A stretch of DNA of 64,000 nt, taken from NCBI RefSeq assembly GCF_001672755.1, contig NZ_LZKI01000072.1, positions 1-64,000 on the forward strand, in the 5' to 3' direction. The translations under genes were made by a program, and so were the position numbers. Shown here piece after piece: positions 1-7,123 of the stretch. The notes under the pieces were generated by a model. It was not told the DNA's origin. It made no database searches and saw only the letters and a program-made list of their open reading frames with translations. The stretch is from Mycobacterium colombiense. GTDB lineage: Bacteria; Actinomycetota; Actinomycetes; Mycobacteriales; Mycobacteriaceae. Position 1 is the stretch's first letter; every line of letters starts with the position of its first letter.

Positions 1-278
1 GGTGGCGTCGAGACCGGTTGGATCACGTCGTCGGGCTGAGGTTCGTCCGCGGGTTGGGCCTGGTCGGCTTCGGCGGGATCGTCGGGATCATCGGCGCCCT
101 CGTCGGCCACGGTGCCCTCGGGATCGTCTGCGTGGAAAGGCTTCTCGTCGGAGTTGTCCGGGTCGCCGCCGTTCAAGGCGTCCGTGCCGTCGAGCCCGTC
201 ACCCGCCGAAGCCGACCAGGCCCAACCCGCGGACGAACCTCAGCCCGACGACGTGATCCAACCGGTCGGGACGCCACC
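1..278. repeat. 77-bp inverted repeat around a 124-bp spacer (fold-back)
   Basis: Positions 1-77 are the reverse complement of 202-278 at 75 of 77 bases; the two mismatches are adjacent, at 10-11 against 268-269. The spacer is 78-201. On the minus strand the spacer and left arm read as one acidic, proline-containing coding stretch. On the plus strand the right arm reads in the same frame into the downstream tail. The left arm may continue outside the window. This is either an inverted duplication or a fold-back chimera at a sequence end. Confidence 0.9.
3..200 (-). pseudogene. Inverted partial copy of the Ala/Pro-rich gene
   Basis: Read on the minus strand from 200 downward, the frame is open to the window edge. 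It gives an acidic stretch rich in Asp, Glu, Gly and Pro, then a segment (PAEADQAQPADEPQPDDV) identical to the start of the plus-strand tail at 202. It has no start codon and its coding sense is opposite to the neighbour. It looks like the missing upstream part of the same protein carried in inverted orientation, so it is reported as a fragment and not as a gene. Confidence 0.4.
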
Positions 279-420
279 GCCGCCCGGCGCACCACCACCA
301 GCACCGGACGCGCCGCCCGCGCCGCCCGCCGCTCCCGTCGCCGAACCGGAACCCGCGGCCGACCCGCAGAAAACGCCGTGTGAGATTGCCGCGGAACAGC
401 TTCCACAGGCGGGGCAATGA
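202..420 (+). CDS. C-terminal part of an Ala/Pro-rich protein (Rv3439c-like), 5' end disrupted
   Basis: This reading frame ends at the TGA at 418-420 and encodes a Pro/Ala-rich low-complexity tail with runs such as PPPPGAPPPAPDAPPAPP, ending in a short region with one Cys (TPCEIAAEQLPQ). Upstream of 202 the sequence turns into the reverse complement of the same coding region, and an in-frame stop lies at 37-39, so no complete N-terminus exists here. From gene order (next to an Rv3438-like gene and glmS) the likely identity is the alanine- and proline-rich protein Rv3439c of M. tuberculosis, whose function is unknown. The assignment rests on position and composition only. Confidence 0.55.
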   Translation, partial: PAEADQAQPADEPQPDDVIQPVGTPPPPGAPPPAPDAPPAPPAAPVAEPEPAADPQKTPCEIAAEQLPQAGQ

Positions 421-424
421 CCGC

Positions 425-1477
425 TCAGGCGGGCTTCAGCTTCAGGGCTTCCTCGACGAAGCGCACGGATTCGGCGCGGTCGGTCGTCAACGGATTCAGC
501 AGCAGCGTGGTCACGCCGGCCTCGGCGAAGGCGGCCATGCGCTCGGCGACGTACCCGGGCGGGCCGATCAGCGACATGCCGCGCACCAGCTCGTCGGGCA
601 CCGCGTCGATGGCCTCCTGCTTACGGCCGGACAGGTACAGCTCCTGGATGCGGTCGGCGACCTCGCCGAACCCGTAGCGCGTCGCCAGATTGTGGTAGAA
701 ATTGCGGCCTTTGGCGCCCATCCCGCCGATGTAGAGGCCCAGCTGCGGCTTGACCCACGCCAGCCGCTCGTCGAGGTTCTCGCCGATGGCCAGCGACGCA
801 TGCACCATCACATCCAGCGGCCCCAGCGCGGGATCACGCTTGGCGGCACCGGCCGCCAGCGCCTCGCCCCAGATCGAGTCGGCCTTGTCCGGCAGGTAGA
901 AGACGGGCTGCCAGCCCTCGGCGATCTCCGCGGTGAGCTCCACGTTCTTGGGGCCCAGCGCCGCGATGCTTACCGGGATACGTTCGCGCACGGGGTGATT
1001 GATGAGCTGCAGCGACTTGCCCAAGCCCGTTCCGCGATCCGCGGGCAACGGCAGCTGGTAGTGCTTGCCGTCGTATTGCACGCGTTCGCGGCGCCACACC
1101 TTGCGGCAGATCTCCACGATCTCGCGGGTGCGGCCGATCGGGGCGTCGAACGGAACGCCGTGGAACCCCTCGATCACCTGCGGGCCCGAGGTGCCGATAC
1201 CCAGGCGGAATCGCCCGTCGGACACGTAATCCAGCCCCGCGGCGGTCATCGCCAGCAGCGACGGCGTGCGGATGTAGATGGGCAGCACGCCGGACGCCAA
1301 CTCGACGGTGTTCGTCTTGGCGGCCAGATAGCCCAGCTGGCTGATGGCGTCGAAGGCATACGCCTCGGCCACCACCACGACCTCGATGCCGGACTTCTCG
1401 AGTTCGACCACGCGGTCCACGGCCTCGTGAAAGCCGCCCGAATAATTCAGAGCGATCCCGATTCGCATCCATGACAC
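425..1477 (-). CDS. LLM-class F420-dependent oxidoreductase
   Basis: This 350-residue protein belongs to the luciferase-like monooxygenase superfamily. The N-terminal strand MRIGIALNYSG, the segment ASGVLPIYIRTPSLLAM and the signature DGRFRLGIGTSGPQVIEG (near residues 88-105) are typical of the F420-dependent TIM-barrel enzymes abundant in mycobacteria. Such proteins use cofactor F420 (sometimes FMN) for hydride transfer; the substrate cannot be told. The GTG at 1477 is chosen because GGAGGGG lies 8 bases upstream; an ATG at 1468 is the alternative. It follows a probable broken SnoaL-like gene on the same strand. I do not recall an orthologue at this place in M. tuberculosis. Confidence 0.85.
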   Translation of the reverse strand: MSWMRIGIALNYSGGFHEAVDRVVELEKSGIEVVVVAEAYAFDAISQLGYLAAKTNTVELASGVLPIYIRTPSLLAMTAAGLDYVSDGRFRLGIGTSGPQVIEGFHGVPFDAPIGRTREIVEICRKVWRRERVQYDGKHYQLPLPADRGTGLGKSLQLINHPVRERIPVSIAALGPKNVELTAEIAEGWQPVFYLPDKADSIWGEALAAGAAKRDPALGPLDVMVHASLAIGENLDERLAWVKPQLGLYIGGMGAKGRNFYHNLATRYGFGEVADRIQELYLSGRKQEAIDAVPDELVRGMSLIGPPGYVAERMAAFAEAGVTTLLLNPLTTDRAESVRFVEEALKLKPA

Positions 1478-1647
1478 TTACCACGCCCCTCCAGTACTCG
1501 GCGAACCGTCGCCCGCCGGCGGTCAGGCGAAGAATGTCGTTGCCGGTGAACGAAACCGGTCCGTCCGGGCCAGTGGCCCACGAAGTCGTCGGTGGCCATC
1601 TCGGCCGCGATCGGCCGGCCGTTCCACGGTTCGTAGGCGGTCGACAT
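1478..1647 (-). pseudogene. Probable frameshifted SnoaL-like (NTF2-fold) remnant
   Basis: An ATG at 1647 opens a frame reading NGRPIAAEMATDDFVGHWPG. Near position 1562 the similarity moves to another frame, which continues PDGPVSFTGNDILRLTAGG and RRFAEYW. The second part resembles the end of SnoaL-like proteins, where a strand such as FTGxDILR is followed by ExW. The two halves make sense only with a frameshift, and the first frame runs on into low-similarity sequence. The start lies 22 bases below the stop of the upstream hydrolase-like gene. A sequencing error would also explain the shift. Confidence 0.45.
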
Positions 1648-1668
1648 GAAAGGGCGAATAGCCCTTTC

Positions 1669-2508
1669 TCACTTCAACAGGGCGACGATCTTGTCTTCCA
1701 GCGGAATCGCTTCGGCCTCGGGGTCGATCGCGTCCGTGCCCGGCAGGTGCACCTCCGGGTCGGCGAAATCGCGGTACTTCTTGTCGCCGCCCAGGGTGTA
1801 GAGCAGGTAGCCGGTCAGCAGCGCCCGAACCGTCCGCTGGGTGCGCCGGTGCGGTCCGGCCAGACCCAGCACCTTGGTCAGCCGCCGGCCCTCGACCAGC
1901 CCGCCGGATTCGGCCTTGCCCACGATGCGCAGCGTCGCCGCGTCCCACACGTCGGCGAGCGCCGACGCGTTGGAGTTCAGGCTTTTCCGATCGCCCGGCG
2001 CGGTGAAGATCACCCCGGGGACCTTCAACGTCGCGGCCGGTTGCTGGGCCGGCGGGCTGGTGGCGCTGGGAAAGATCGCCGCCACCGCGGCGGGCTTGGC
2101 CGGCATCCCCGCCGCGGCGAACACCGCCGCCGAGCCGCCGAAGCCGTGACCGGCCACGCCGAGCTTGGCCGGATGCACGCTGATCTTGCCGGGGCCCAGG
2201 CGCACGCCCGACACGATGTCCAGGGCGGTGCCGAGGTCGAAGGCGAGGTTCAGCACCGACGGGGCCACGCCGCGCTGGGTGTCGGGAGCGCCGGCCACGA
2301 TGCCCCACGACGCCAGATGCTCGAGCAGGTTCGAATAGCGGGCCGCGCCGGCGAGCCAGTCGTGGCCGAACGCCACGCCGGGCAGGTTCAGCCCCTCCTC
2401 GGGGGTGTACACCACGCCAGGAAGGCCGGCAAAGGCCAGGTCACCACGCAAAACTCGATGCGGACCACGGCGGCTGAGAGCTGCGACGAGCTTGCGGATG
2501 CGGGCCAC
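1669..2508 (-). CDS. Alpha/beta-hydrolase-fold protein, Rv3438-like
   Basis: This 279-residue protein has the layout of a dienelactone hydrolase or cutinase-like alpha/beta hydrolase: an early strand GVVYTPEEG, an oxyanion-type region GVAFGHDWL, and a nucleophile-elbow region near residues 118-126. The elbow reads GHGFGG, so glycine occupies position 122 where the catalytic serine or cysteine is expected. A late Asp-containing strand (KVPGVIFTAPGDRKS) and a late region rich in His and Asp are present. From gene order it matches Rv3438. The missing nucleophile suggests a non-hydrolytic role or use of a different residue. No signal peptide is visible. Confidence 0.75.
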   Translation of the reverse strand: MARIRKLVAALSRRGPHRVLRGDLAFAGLPGVVYTPEEGLNLPGVAFGHDWLAGAARYSNLLEHLASWGIVAGAPDTQRGVAPSVLNLAFDLGTALDIVSGVRLGPGKISVHPAKLGVAGHGFGGSAAVFAAAGMPAKPAAVAAIFPSATSPPAQQPAATLKVPGVIFTAPGDRKSLNSNASALADVWDAATLRIVGKAESGGLVEGRRLTKVLGLAGPHRRTQRTVRALLTGYLLYTLGGDKKYRDFADPEVHLPGTDAIDPEAEAIPLEDKIVALLK

Positions 2509-2577
2509 GCGTTGACGTTAGCGCATCGCAATCGGGCGGCGAGGGAGAAGGAACGCCGGCGGGTGCGCGGGCCCTTT

Positions 2578-2775
2578 CTAGCCCCTGACCTCGATGACAC
2601 CCATCCGCCACAGCGCCGCGTAGAGCTGGTGCAGCGGGATGGACAGCAGCTGGGTGGTCATGTCCATCAAGGGGTTCCCGGAACCGGCCGACGCCTCCGG
2701 CCTGCCCTTGGGCGTCCGCAGGGGCGCCGGCGCCATGGGGGCGGGCACCACATCGTCGTAGCGAACTGCGGTCAT
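2578..2775 (-). CDS. Small hypothetical protein, 65 aa
   Basis: The ATG at 2775 is preceded by AGGAGG with a spacing of five bases, the best ribosome binding site in this part of the window, which is the main reason to accept the gene. The protein begins MTAVRYDDVVPAPMAPAP, is proline-rich in its first half, and then has a possible amphipathic helix (MDMTTQLLSIPLHQLYAALW) before a short end. No signal peptide, cysteine or known domain is recognised. It lies in an intergenic region upstream of the Rv3438-like gene on the same strand, 69 bases away. A ribosomally made peptide precursor is conceivable but unsupported. Confidence 0.6.
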   Translation of the reverse strand: MTAVRYDDVVPAPMAPAPLRTPKGRPEASAGSGNPLMDMTTQLLSIPLHQLYAALWRMGVIEVRG

Positions 2776-2887
2776 GATTGCCTCCTCATGGCGCCCGGCG
2801 GGCGGTCCGAAAAGTTACGCATCTCAATACGACCCGTTGCACAATTCCCGGTTAACAACCACTGACGATTGAATTCATTGCTCGGCT

Positions 2888-2966
2888 AAAAGCGTGGTCC
2901 CAGGTAGCCAGAATATCTGGCCTATGCCTGATAAAAGCCGGACTGCGAATCGTTGACCACGCTTTT
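2888..2966. repeat. 12-bp perfect inverted repeat with nested dyad
   Basis: AAAAGCGTGGTC at 2888-2899 is exactly complementary to GACCACGCTTTT at 2955-2966. The 55-base spacer contains a second dyad, GCCAGA-ATA-TCTGGC, at 2907-2921. In RNA this would be a long stem enclosing a small hairpin. In DNA the small dyad could be an operator or the outer arms a remnant of mobile-element ends. No terminal direct repeat or transposase was found. Confidence 0.6.
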
Positions 2967-3297
2967 GTCGCTGACACGCTGCGTAATCGTGATCGGGCGG
3001 GCTTCATGCAGCTCGTCTTTTCGCTGGATCCGGTCCTTTCCAGTCTTTGCTGATATTCCGAATGTTAAATCGGCGTGTGCTGTCGTCGTTGTTGCGACAC
3101 GGAAACGTCGCAAATACATCAGGTGAAAACAATTCCGCCGTTTATGACGATTGAGTGAATGACGGATGGGTGAAGGACGTCCGGCCGTGACGAGCCGGAT
3201 AAAGAACTGGCGGTAGGCGTAGGTCACAGCGGGCCTTTCGCGCAGGTGGGCGGCCTAACCCCGACCGCGGAGTGCGGGGGTGGTGGCCCACCTGCAC

Positions 3298-3303
3298 TAC
3301 CCT
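3298..3303 (+). promoter_or_regulatory. -10 box of leaderless glmS transcript
   Basis: TACCCT fits the mycobacterial TANNNT -10 motif and ends seven bases before the ATG of glmS at 3311. No Shine-Dalgarno sequence is present. Transcription would begin at or next to the A of the start codon. Confidence 0.6.
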
Positions 3304-3310
3304 GTTCAGA

Positions 3311-5185
3311 ATGTGCGGAATCGTCGGCTACGTCGGGCAGCAGCCCGCCTGTGAGGTCGTCATGGCCGCGCTGCGCCGGATGGAGTACCGGGGTTACGAC
3401 TCGTCGGGGGTCGCCCTGGTCAACGGCGACGGCACCCTGACGGTCAGCCGTCGCGCCGGCCGGCTGGCCAACCTGGAAGAGGCGGTCGCCGAGATGCCGG
3501 CGTCGTCGCTGACCGGAACCACCGGGCTGGGGCACACCCGGTGGGCCACCCACGGACGGCCCACCGACCGCAACGCCCACCCGCACCGCGACGCCGCCGG
3601 CAAGATCGCCGTCGTCCACAACGGCATCATCGAGAACTACGCCAACCTGCGCCACGAGCTGGAGGCCGAGGGCGTGGAGTTCGCCAGCGACACCGACACC
3701 GAGGTGGCGGTGCATCTGGTGTCGCAGGCATACCGGCACGGCCCGACCGCGGGCGATTTCGCCGCGTCGGTGCTCGCGGTGCTGCGCCGCCTGGACGGCC
3801 ACTTCACGTTGGTGTTCGCCAACGCCGACGACCCCGGCACCATCGTCGCCGCCCGCCGCTCCACCCCGCTGGTGATCGGCATCGGCGATGGCGAGATGTT
3901 CGTCGGCTCCGACGTGGCGGCGTTCATCCCGCATACCCGCAACGCCATCGAACTCGGCCAGGACCAGGCCGTGGTGATCACCGCGAACAGCTACCGGATC
4001 ACCGACTTCGACGGCAACGAAAACCTGGGGCCCGGGGCATACCGCGAGTTCCACATCGATTGGGACCTGGCCGCCGCCGAAAAGGGCGGCTACGAGTACT
4101 TCATGCTCAAGGAGATCGCCGAGCAGCCCGCGGCCGTGGCCGACACCCTTCTGGGGCACTTCGTCGACGGCCGGATCGTCCTCGACGAGCAGCGGCTGTC
4201 CGACCAGGAACTCCGCGAGATCGACAAGGTGTTCGTGGTGGCCTGCGGCACCGCGTATCACTCCGGCCTGCTGGCGAAGTACGCGATCGAGCACTGGACG
4301 CGGCTGCCGGTCGAGGTCGAGCTGGCCAGCGAATTCCGCTACCGCGACCCGGTTCTGGACCGCAGCACCCTGGTGGTCGCCATCTCGCAGTCCGGCGAGA
4401 CCGCGGACACCCTCGAAGCCGTCCGGCACGCCAAGGAGCAGAAGGCCAAGGTCCTGGCGATCTGCAACACCAACGGCTCGCAGATTCCGCGCGAGTGTGA
4501 TGCGGTGCTGTACACCCGCGCCGGCCCGGAGATCGGGGTGGCCTCGACCAAGACGTTCCTGGCGCAGATCACCGCCAACTATCTGGTCGGGCTGGCGCTG
4601 GCGCAGGCGCGCGGCACCAAGTACCCCGACGAGGTCTGGCGTGAATACCACGAGCTGGAAGCGATGCCGGACCTGGTCGCGCGGGTCATCGCGACGATCA
4701 AGCCGGTGGCCGCCCTGGCGTATCAATTCGCCCAGTCGCCGACGGTGCTGTTCCTGGGGCGCCACGTCGGATACCCGGTGGCGCTGGAAGGCGCGCTGAA
4801 GCTCAAGGAATTGGCGTATATGCACGCCGAGGGATTCGCCGCCGGCGAGCTCAAGCACGGCCCCATCGCGCTGATCGAAGACGATCTGCCGGTCATCGTC
4901 ATCATGCCGTCGCCCAAGGGGTCGGCCGTGCTGCACGCCAAGTTGCTGTCCAACATCCGCGAGATCCAGGCGCGCGGCGCGATCACCATCGTGATCGCCG
5001 AGGAGGGCGACGACACCGTGCGGCCCTACGCCGACCACTTGATCGAAATTCCCTCGGTGTCAACACTTCTGCAGCCGCTGTTGTCGACGATCCCGCTTCA
5101 GGTGTTCGCGGCGTCGGTGGCGCAGGCCCGCGGCTACGACGTCGACAAGCCGCGAAACCTGGCCAAGTCCGTCACCGTCGAATAG
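3311..5185 (+). CDS. glmS: Glutamine-fructose-6-phosphate aminotransferase (isomerizing)
   Basis: GlmS makes glucosamine-6-phosphate from fructose-6-phosphate and glutamine, the first step to UDP-GlcNAc for peptidoglycan and arabinogalactan linkage. The start at 3311 leaves MCGIVGYVG, so that Cys2 becomes the N-terminal nucleophile of the glutamine amidotransferase domain; a longer frame from 3272 would bury it. Residues 1-220 form the class-II amidotransferase (GHTRWATHG, HNGIIENY). Two SIS sugar-isomerase domains follow, with ISQSGETADTLEA and KELAYMHAEGFAAGELKHGP. The end DVDKPRNLAKSVTVE is the usual C-terminus. The 624 residues equal the M. tuberculosis enzyme length as I recall it. Confidence 0.98.
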   Translation: MCGIVGYVGQQPACEVVMAALRRMEYRGYDSSGVALVNGDGTLTVSRRAGRLANLEEAVAEMPASSLTGTTGLGHTRWATHGRPTDRNAHPHRDAAGKIAVVHNGIIENYANLRHELEAEGVEFASDTDTEVAVHLVSQAYRHGPTAGDFAASVLAVLRRLDGHFTLVFANADDPGTIVAARRSTPLVIGIGDGEMFVGSDVAAFIPHTRNAIELGQDQAVVITANSYRITDFDGNENLGPGAYREFHIDWDLAAAEKGGYEYFMLKEIAEQPAAVADTLLGHFVDGRIVLDEQRLSDQELREIDKVFVVACGTAYHSGLLAKYAIEHWTRLPVEVELASEFRYRDPVLDRSTLVVAISQSGETADTLEAVRHAKEQKAKVLAICNTNGSQIPRECDAVLYTRAGPEIGVASTKTFLAQITANYLVGLALAQARGTKYPDEVWREYHELEAMPDLVARVIATIKPVAALAYQFAQSPTVLFLGRHVGYPVALEGALKLKELAYMHAEGFAAGELKHGPIALIEDDLPVIVIMPSPKGSAVLHAKLLSNIREIQARGAITIVIAEEGDDTVRPYADHLIEIPSVSTLLQPLLSTIPLQVFAASVAQARGYDVDKPRNLAKSVTVE

Positions 5186-5305
5186 GCGGGGAACCGCTTG
5201 CGCCGCATCGCCCGGATACCCCGCGGACACGCGGCCGATCCATTACATTGCCCTGGGGCAGCATTCGCGGCAGGTGGGTAGGGCTAAGTCCGTACGGGAG
5301 GAAGT

Positions 5306-6211
5306 ATGCGATCGGCCGGCACGAAATACGGCGTCGTAGGTCTTGTCGTCCTCATCCTCGCGGCGTACGCGGTGGCGGTCGGGATGTACGCGCAGAGCGG
5401 TACCGGCCGCCGGCTGGATGCGACCGCCCCGACCGCCGACGGTGACAGGCCGTCGGCGACGATCAACGTCGAAGACATCCAGTCCAACAACAGCGTGCTC
5501 GCCGTCAATCTGGCGTTCAACCCCGGATCGGCGATGCTGGACCCGAAAACCCACCACCTCAAGGACGATCTCAGCCTGCGTGTCAGGTCCTCCGCGATGC
5601 CGGCCCGGCACACCTGGACCAAGGGCATGCTCCCCGGCCTGATGGCCGTCCCGCTGACCATCGCCGGCCAGATCGAGCGCTGGCCCTTCGACCAATACCG
5701 TTCGGGGCCGATCGAAGTCGAGATCTTCTACGGCCCTGACACCGACCGGGCGCCCGACCACGTGCCGGTCACCTTCGTCGATCACCTGTCGGGCTGGCGG
5801 CTGTCCGCCACCAGAACCCAGGCGGACGGTCCCTACCGGCTGAACGTGCATCGCTCGCTGTCCACCGCGGCGTTCGCGATCGTCATCCTGGGCGTGCTCA
5901 TCACGATCGCCAGTCTGGCTCTGGTGGTTGCGATTCAGACGGCGCGCGACCGGCGGCCGTTCCAGCCGCCGATGACGACGTGGTACGCCGCCATGCTGTT
6001 CGCGGTGGTGCCACTGCGCAACGCGCTACCCGGCTCGCCGCCATTCGGCAGCTGGGTCGACATCACCGTCGTCATCTGGGTGCTGGTCGCGCTGGCGGTC
6101 TCGATGATTCTCTACATCGGCTGCTGGTGGCGGCATTTGAAGCCGGTGCCCGCGCCCGCACCGGCGGAACCCGCGCCCGCGCCGGAACCCGCCCCCGCGT
6201 CGGCGAAGTAG
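5306..6211 (+). CDS. DUF4436 membrane protein, Rv3435c-like
   Basis: This 301-residue protein has one N-terminal membrane segment (GVVGLVVLILAAYAVAVGMY), an extracytoplasmic domain of about 180 residues, and three more hydrophobic segments between roughly residues 190 and 280. It ends in a Pro/Ala repeat tail (APAPAPAEPAPAPEPAPASAK). The layout is that of the DUF4436 family, matching Rv3435c by position. The function is unknown. The start is supported by GGAGGAAGT directly before the ATG. It lies 120 bases after glmS and may share cell-envelope context, but this is only inferred from location. Confidence 0.85.
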   Translation: MRSAGTKYGVVGLVVLILAAYAVAVGMYAQSGTGRRLDATAPTADGDRPSATINVEDIQSNNSVLAVNLAFNPGSAMLDPKTHHLKDDLSLRVRSSAMPARHTWTKGMLPGLMAVPLTIAGQIERWPFDQYRSGPIEVEIFYGPDTDRAPDHVPVTFVDHLSGWRLSATRTQADGPYRLNVHRSLSTAAFAIVILGVLITIASLALVVAIQTARDRRPFQPPMTTWYAAMLFAVVPLRNALPGSPPFGSWVDITVVIWVLVALAVSMILYIGCWWRHLKPVPAPAPAEPAPAPEPAPASAK

Positions 6212-6280
6212 CCGATCGCCGGCGGCGTGTTTGCCGCCGAAGTTGTCCGGTGCCCCGCCGCGCGTGCGAAGGTTGATGTC

Positions 6281-6997
6281 GTGGCGGGTCCGTCGGTTCG
6301 CAATCGAGTGCGCAGCATGACGCTGGTGGTCTGGCATTTCGTCATCAGCGCGCCGCTGACCTACGGCTGGCTGTTGGTGCTGATGATCACGACGTTCATC
6401 CAGACCCATCTCACCGGCCGGGAGCTGCACTCGGTACTGCTGCACCGCTCCACCAACATTCACGAGTTGGGCAGGGACCCGCTGCACGTCCTGTTCTCCA
6501 GCCTGCTGTGGATCGACGGCAAGAATTTCGAGCCCTACCTGCTGCTGTTCACCCTGTTTCTCGCGCCAGCCGAACACTGGCTCGGCCAGCTGCGCTGGCT
6601 CAGTGTGGGATTGAGCTCGCACATCCTCGCCACCTACATCAGCGAAGGCATCCTCTACTTCGCAATCGAGGAACACGACGCCTCGCAACGGCTGGTGCAC
6701 GCCCGCGACATCGGGGTCAGCTATTTCCTCGTCGGCGTGATGGCCGTGCTGAGCTACCACATCGCCCGGCCGTGGCGCTGGGGATATCTCGGGGTGTTGT
6801 TCCTCATCTTCGGGTTCCCGTTGATCACCATGGGCAGCGAGCTGAACTTCACCGCGATCGGGCACTTCACCTCGATCCTGATCGGGTTGTGCTTCTACCC
6901 GATGACTCGCGCGCGCTCCAAACGCAGCAGCCCGTTGAGTCCCGCGCGCGTGCGGGCCATGGCGCGCCGCAACGTGCCGCCGGAGACCTCGACCTGA
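6281..6997 (+). CDS. Rhomboid-like multi-spanning membrane protein, Rv3434c-like
   Basis: The protein has about five or six hydrophobic segments (for example VVWHFVISAPLTYGWLLVLM, LLLFTLFLAPAEHWLG, YFLVGVMAVLSYHIA, LGVLFLIFGFPLITMG). It resembles the actinobacterial rhomboid-like proteins annotated from Rv3434c. The classical Ser-His dyad (GxSG and a later HxxG) cannot be assigned with confidence, although GLSSHIL and IGHFTSILIG are candidates, so protease activity is not claimed. The GTG at 6281 gives 238 residues, close to the family length; a GTG or ATG further upstream (from 6227) adds unconserved sequence. The tail is basic, suggesting a cytoplasmic C-terminus. Confidence 0.75.
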   Translation: MAGPSVRNRVRSMTLVVWHFVISAPLTYGWLLVLMITTFIQTHLTGRELHSVLLHRSTNIHELGRDPLHVLFSSLLWIDGKNFEPYLLLFTLFLAPAEHWLGQLRWLSVGLSSHILATYISEGILYFAIEEHDASQRLVHARDIGVSYFLVGVMAVLSYHIARPWRWGYLGVLFLIFGFPLITMGSELNFTAIGHFTSILIGLCFYPMTRARSKRSSPLSPARVRAMARRNVPPETST

Positions 6998-7110
6998 TGC
7001 CGGCACCCGCCGGCACCGAAAGATGTTGGGCGCCAAGCCGCTCCGTAACGGCGCCGGCCGCCGTGCACGCCGGCGATCCGAGCGCGGCTGTACACCGCGA
7101 CGCCGCCACG

Positions 7111-7116
7111 TAATCT
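7111..7116 (+). promoter_or_regulatory. -10 box of leaderless nnr transcript
   Basis: TAATCT matches TANNNT and is separated from the ATG at 7124 by seven bases, with no ribosome binding site. This fits a leaderless mRNA. Confidence 0.55.
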
Positions 7117-7123
7117 GACTCTG

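Larger units (their letters stand above)
2776..3310. other. AT-richer intergenic region between small gene and glmS
   Basis: About 530 bases hold no convincing gene. From roughly 2810 to 3180 the base composition drops to near 50% GC, well below the surroundings. A 101-codon minus-strand frame (2922-3227) is open, but its residue use (many Thr, Arg and His) and poor start do not support it. The stretch contains the nested inverted repeat at 2888-2966 and, at its right end, the glmS promoter. Confidence 0.7.

Noticed and set aside
1..278. Phase-variable invertible switch as explanation for the inverted repeat
   Set aside because: Flipping the spacer would still leave an in-frame stop (37-39) upstream and no N-terminus, and no recombinase gene is near.
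380..1474. Plus-strand frame across the LLM oxidoreductase gene
   Set aside because: The minus-strand product has a clear family signature and ribosome binding site; the plus-strand product has neither.
2888..2966. Insertion sequence bounded by the 12-bp inverted repeats
   Set aside because: The enclosed 55 bases hold no gene, and no flanking target duplication was found.
2922..3227. 101-codon minus-strand frame in the AT-richer island
   Set aside because: No ribosome binding site, odd composition and no recognisable motif.
3224..5038. A 604-codon minus-strand frame over glmS, and similar long antisense frames over groEL1 (15511-17421), guaB2 (27073-28653), choD (29642-31351), guaA (39981-42368) and dnaE2 (56317-59718)
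   Set aside because: They are high-GC shadow frames opposite well-supported genes, with residue compositions rich in Arg, Gly, His and Val and no family motifs.
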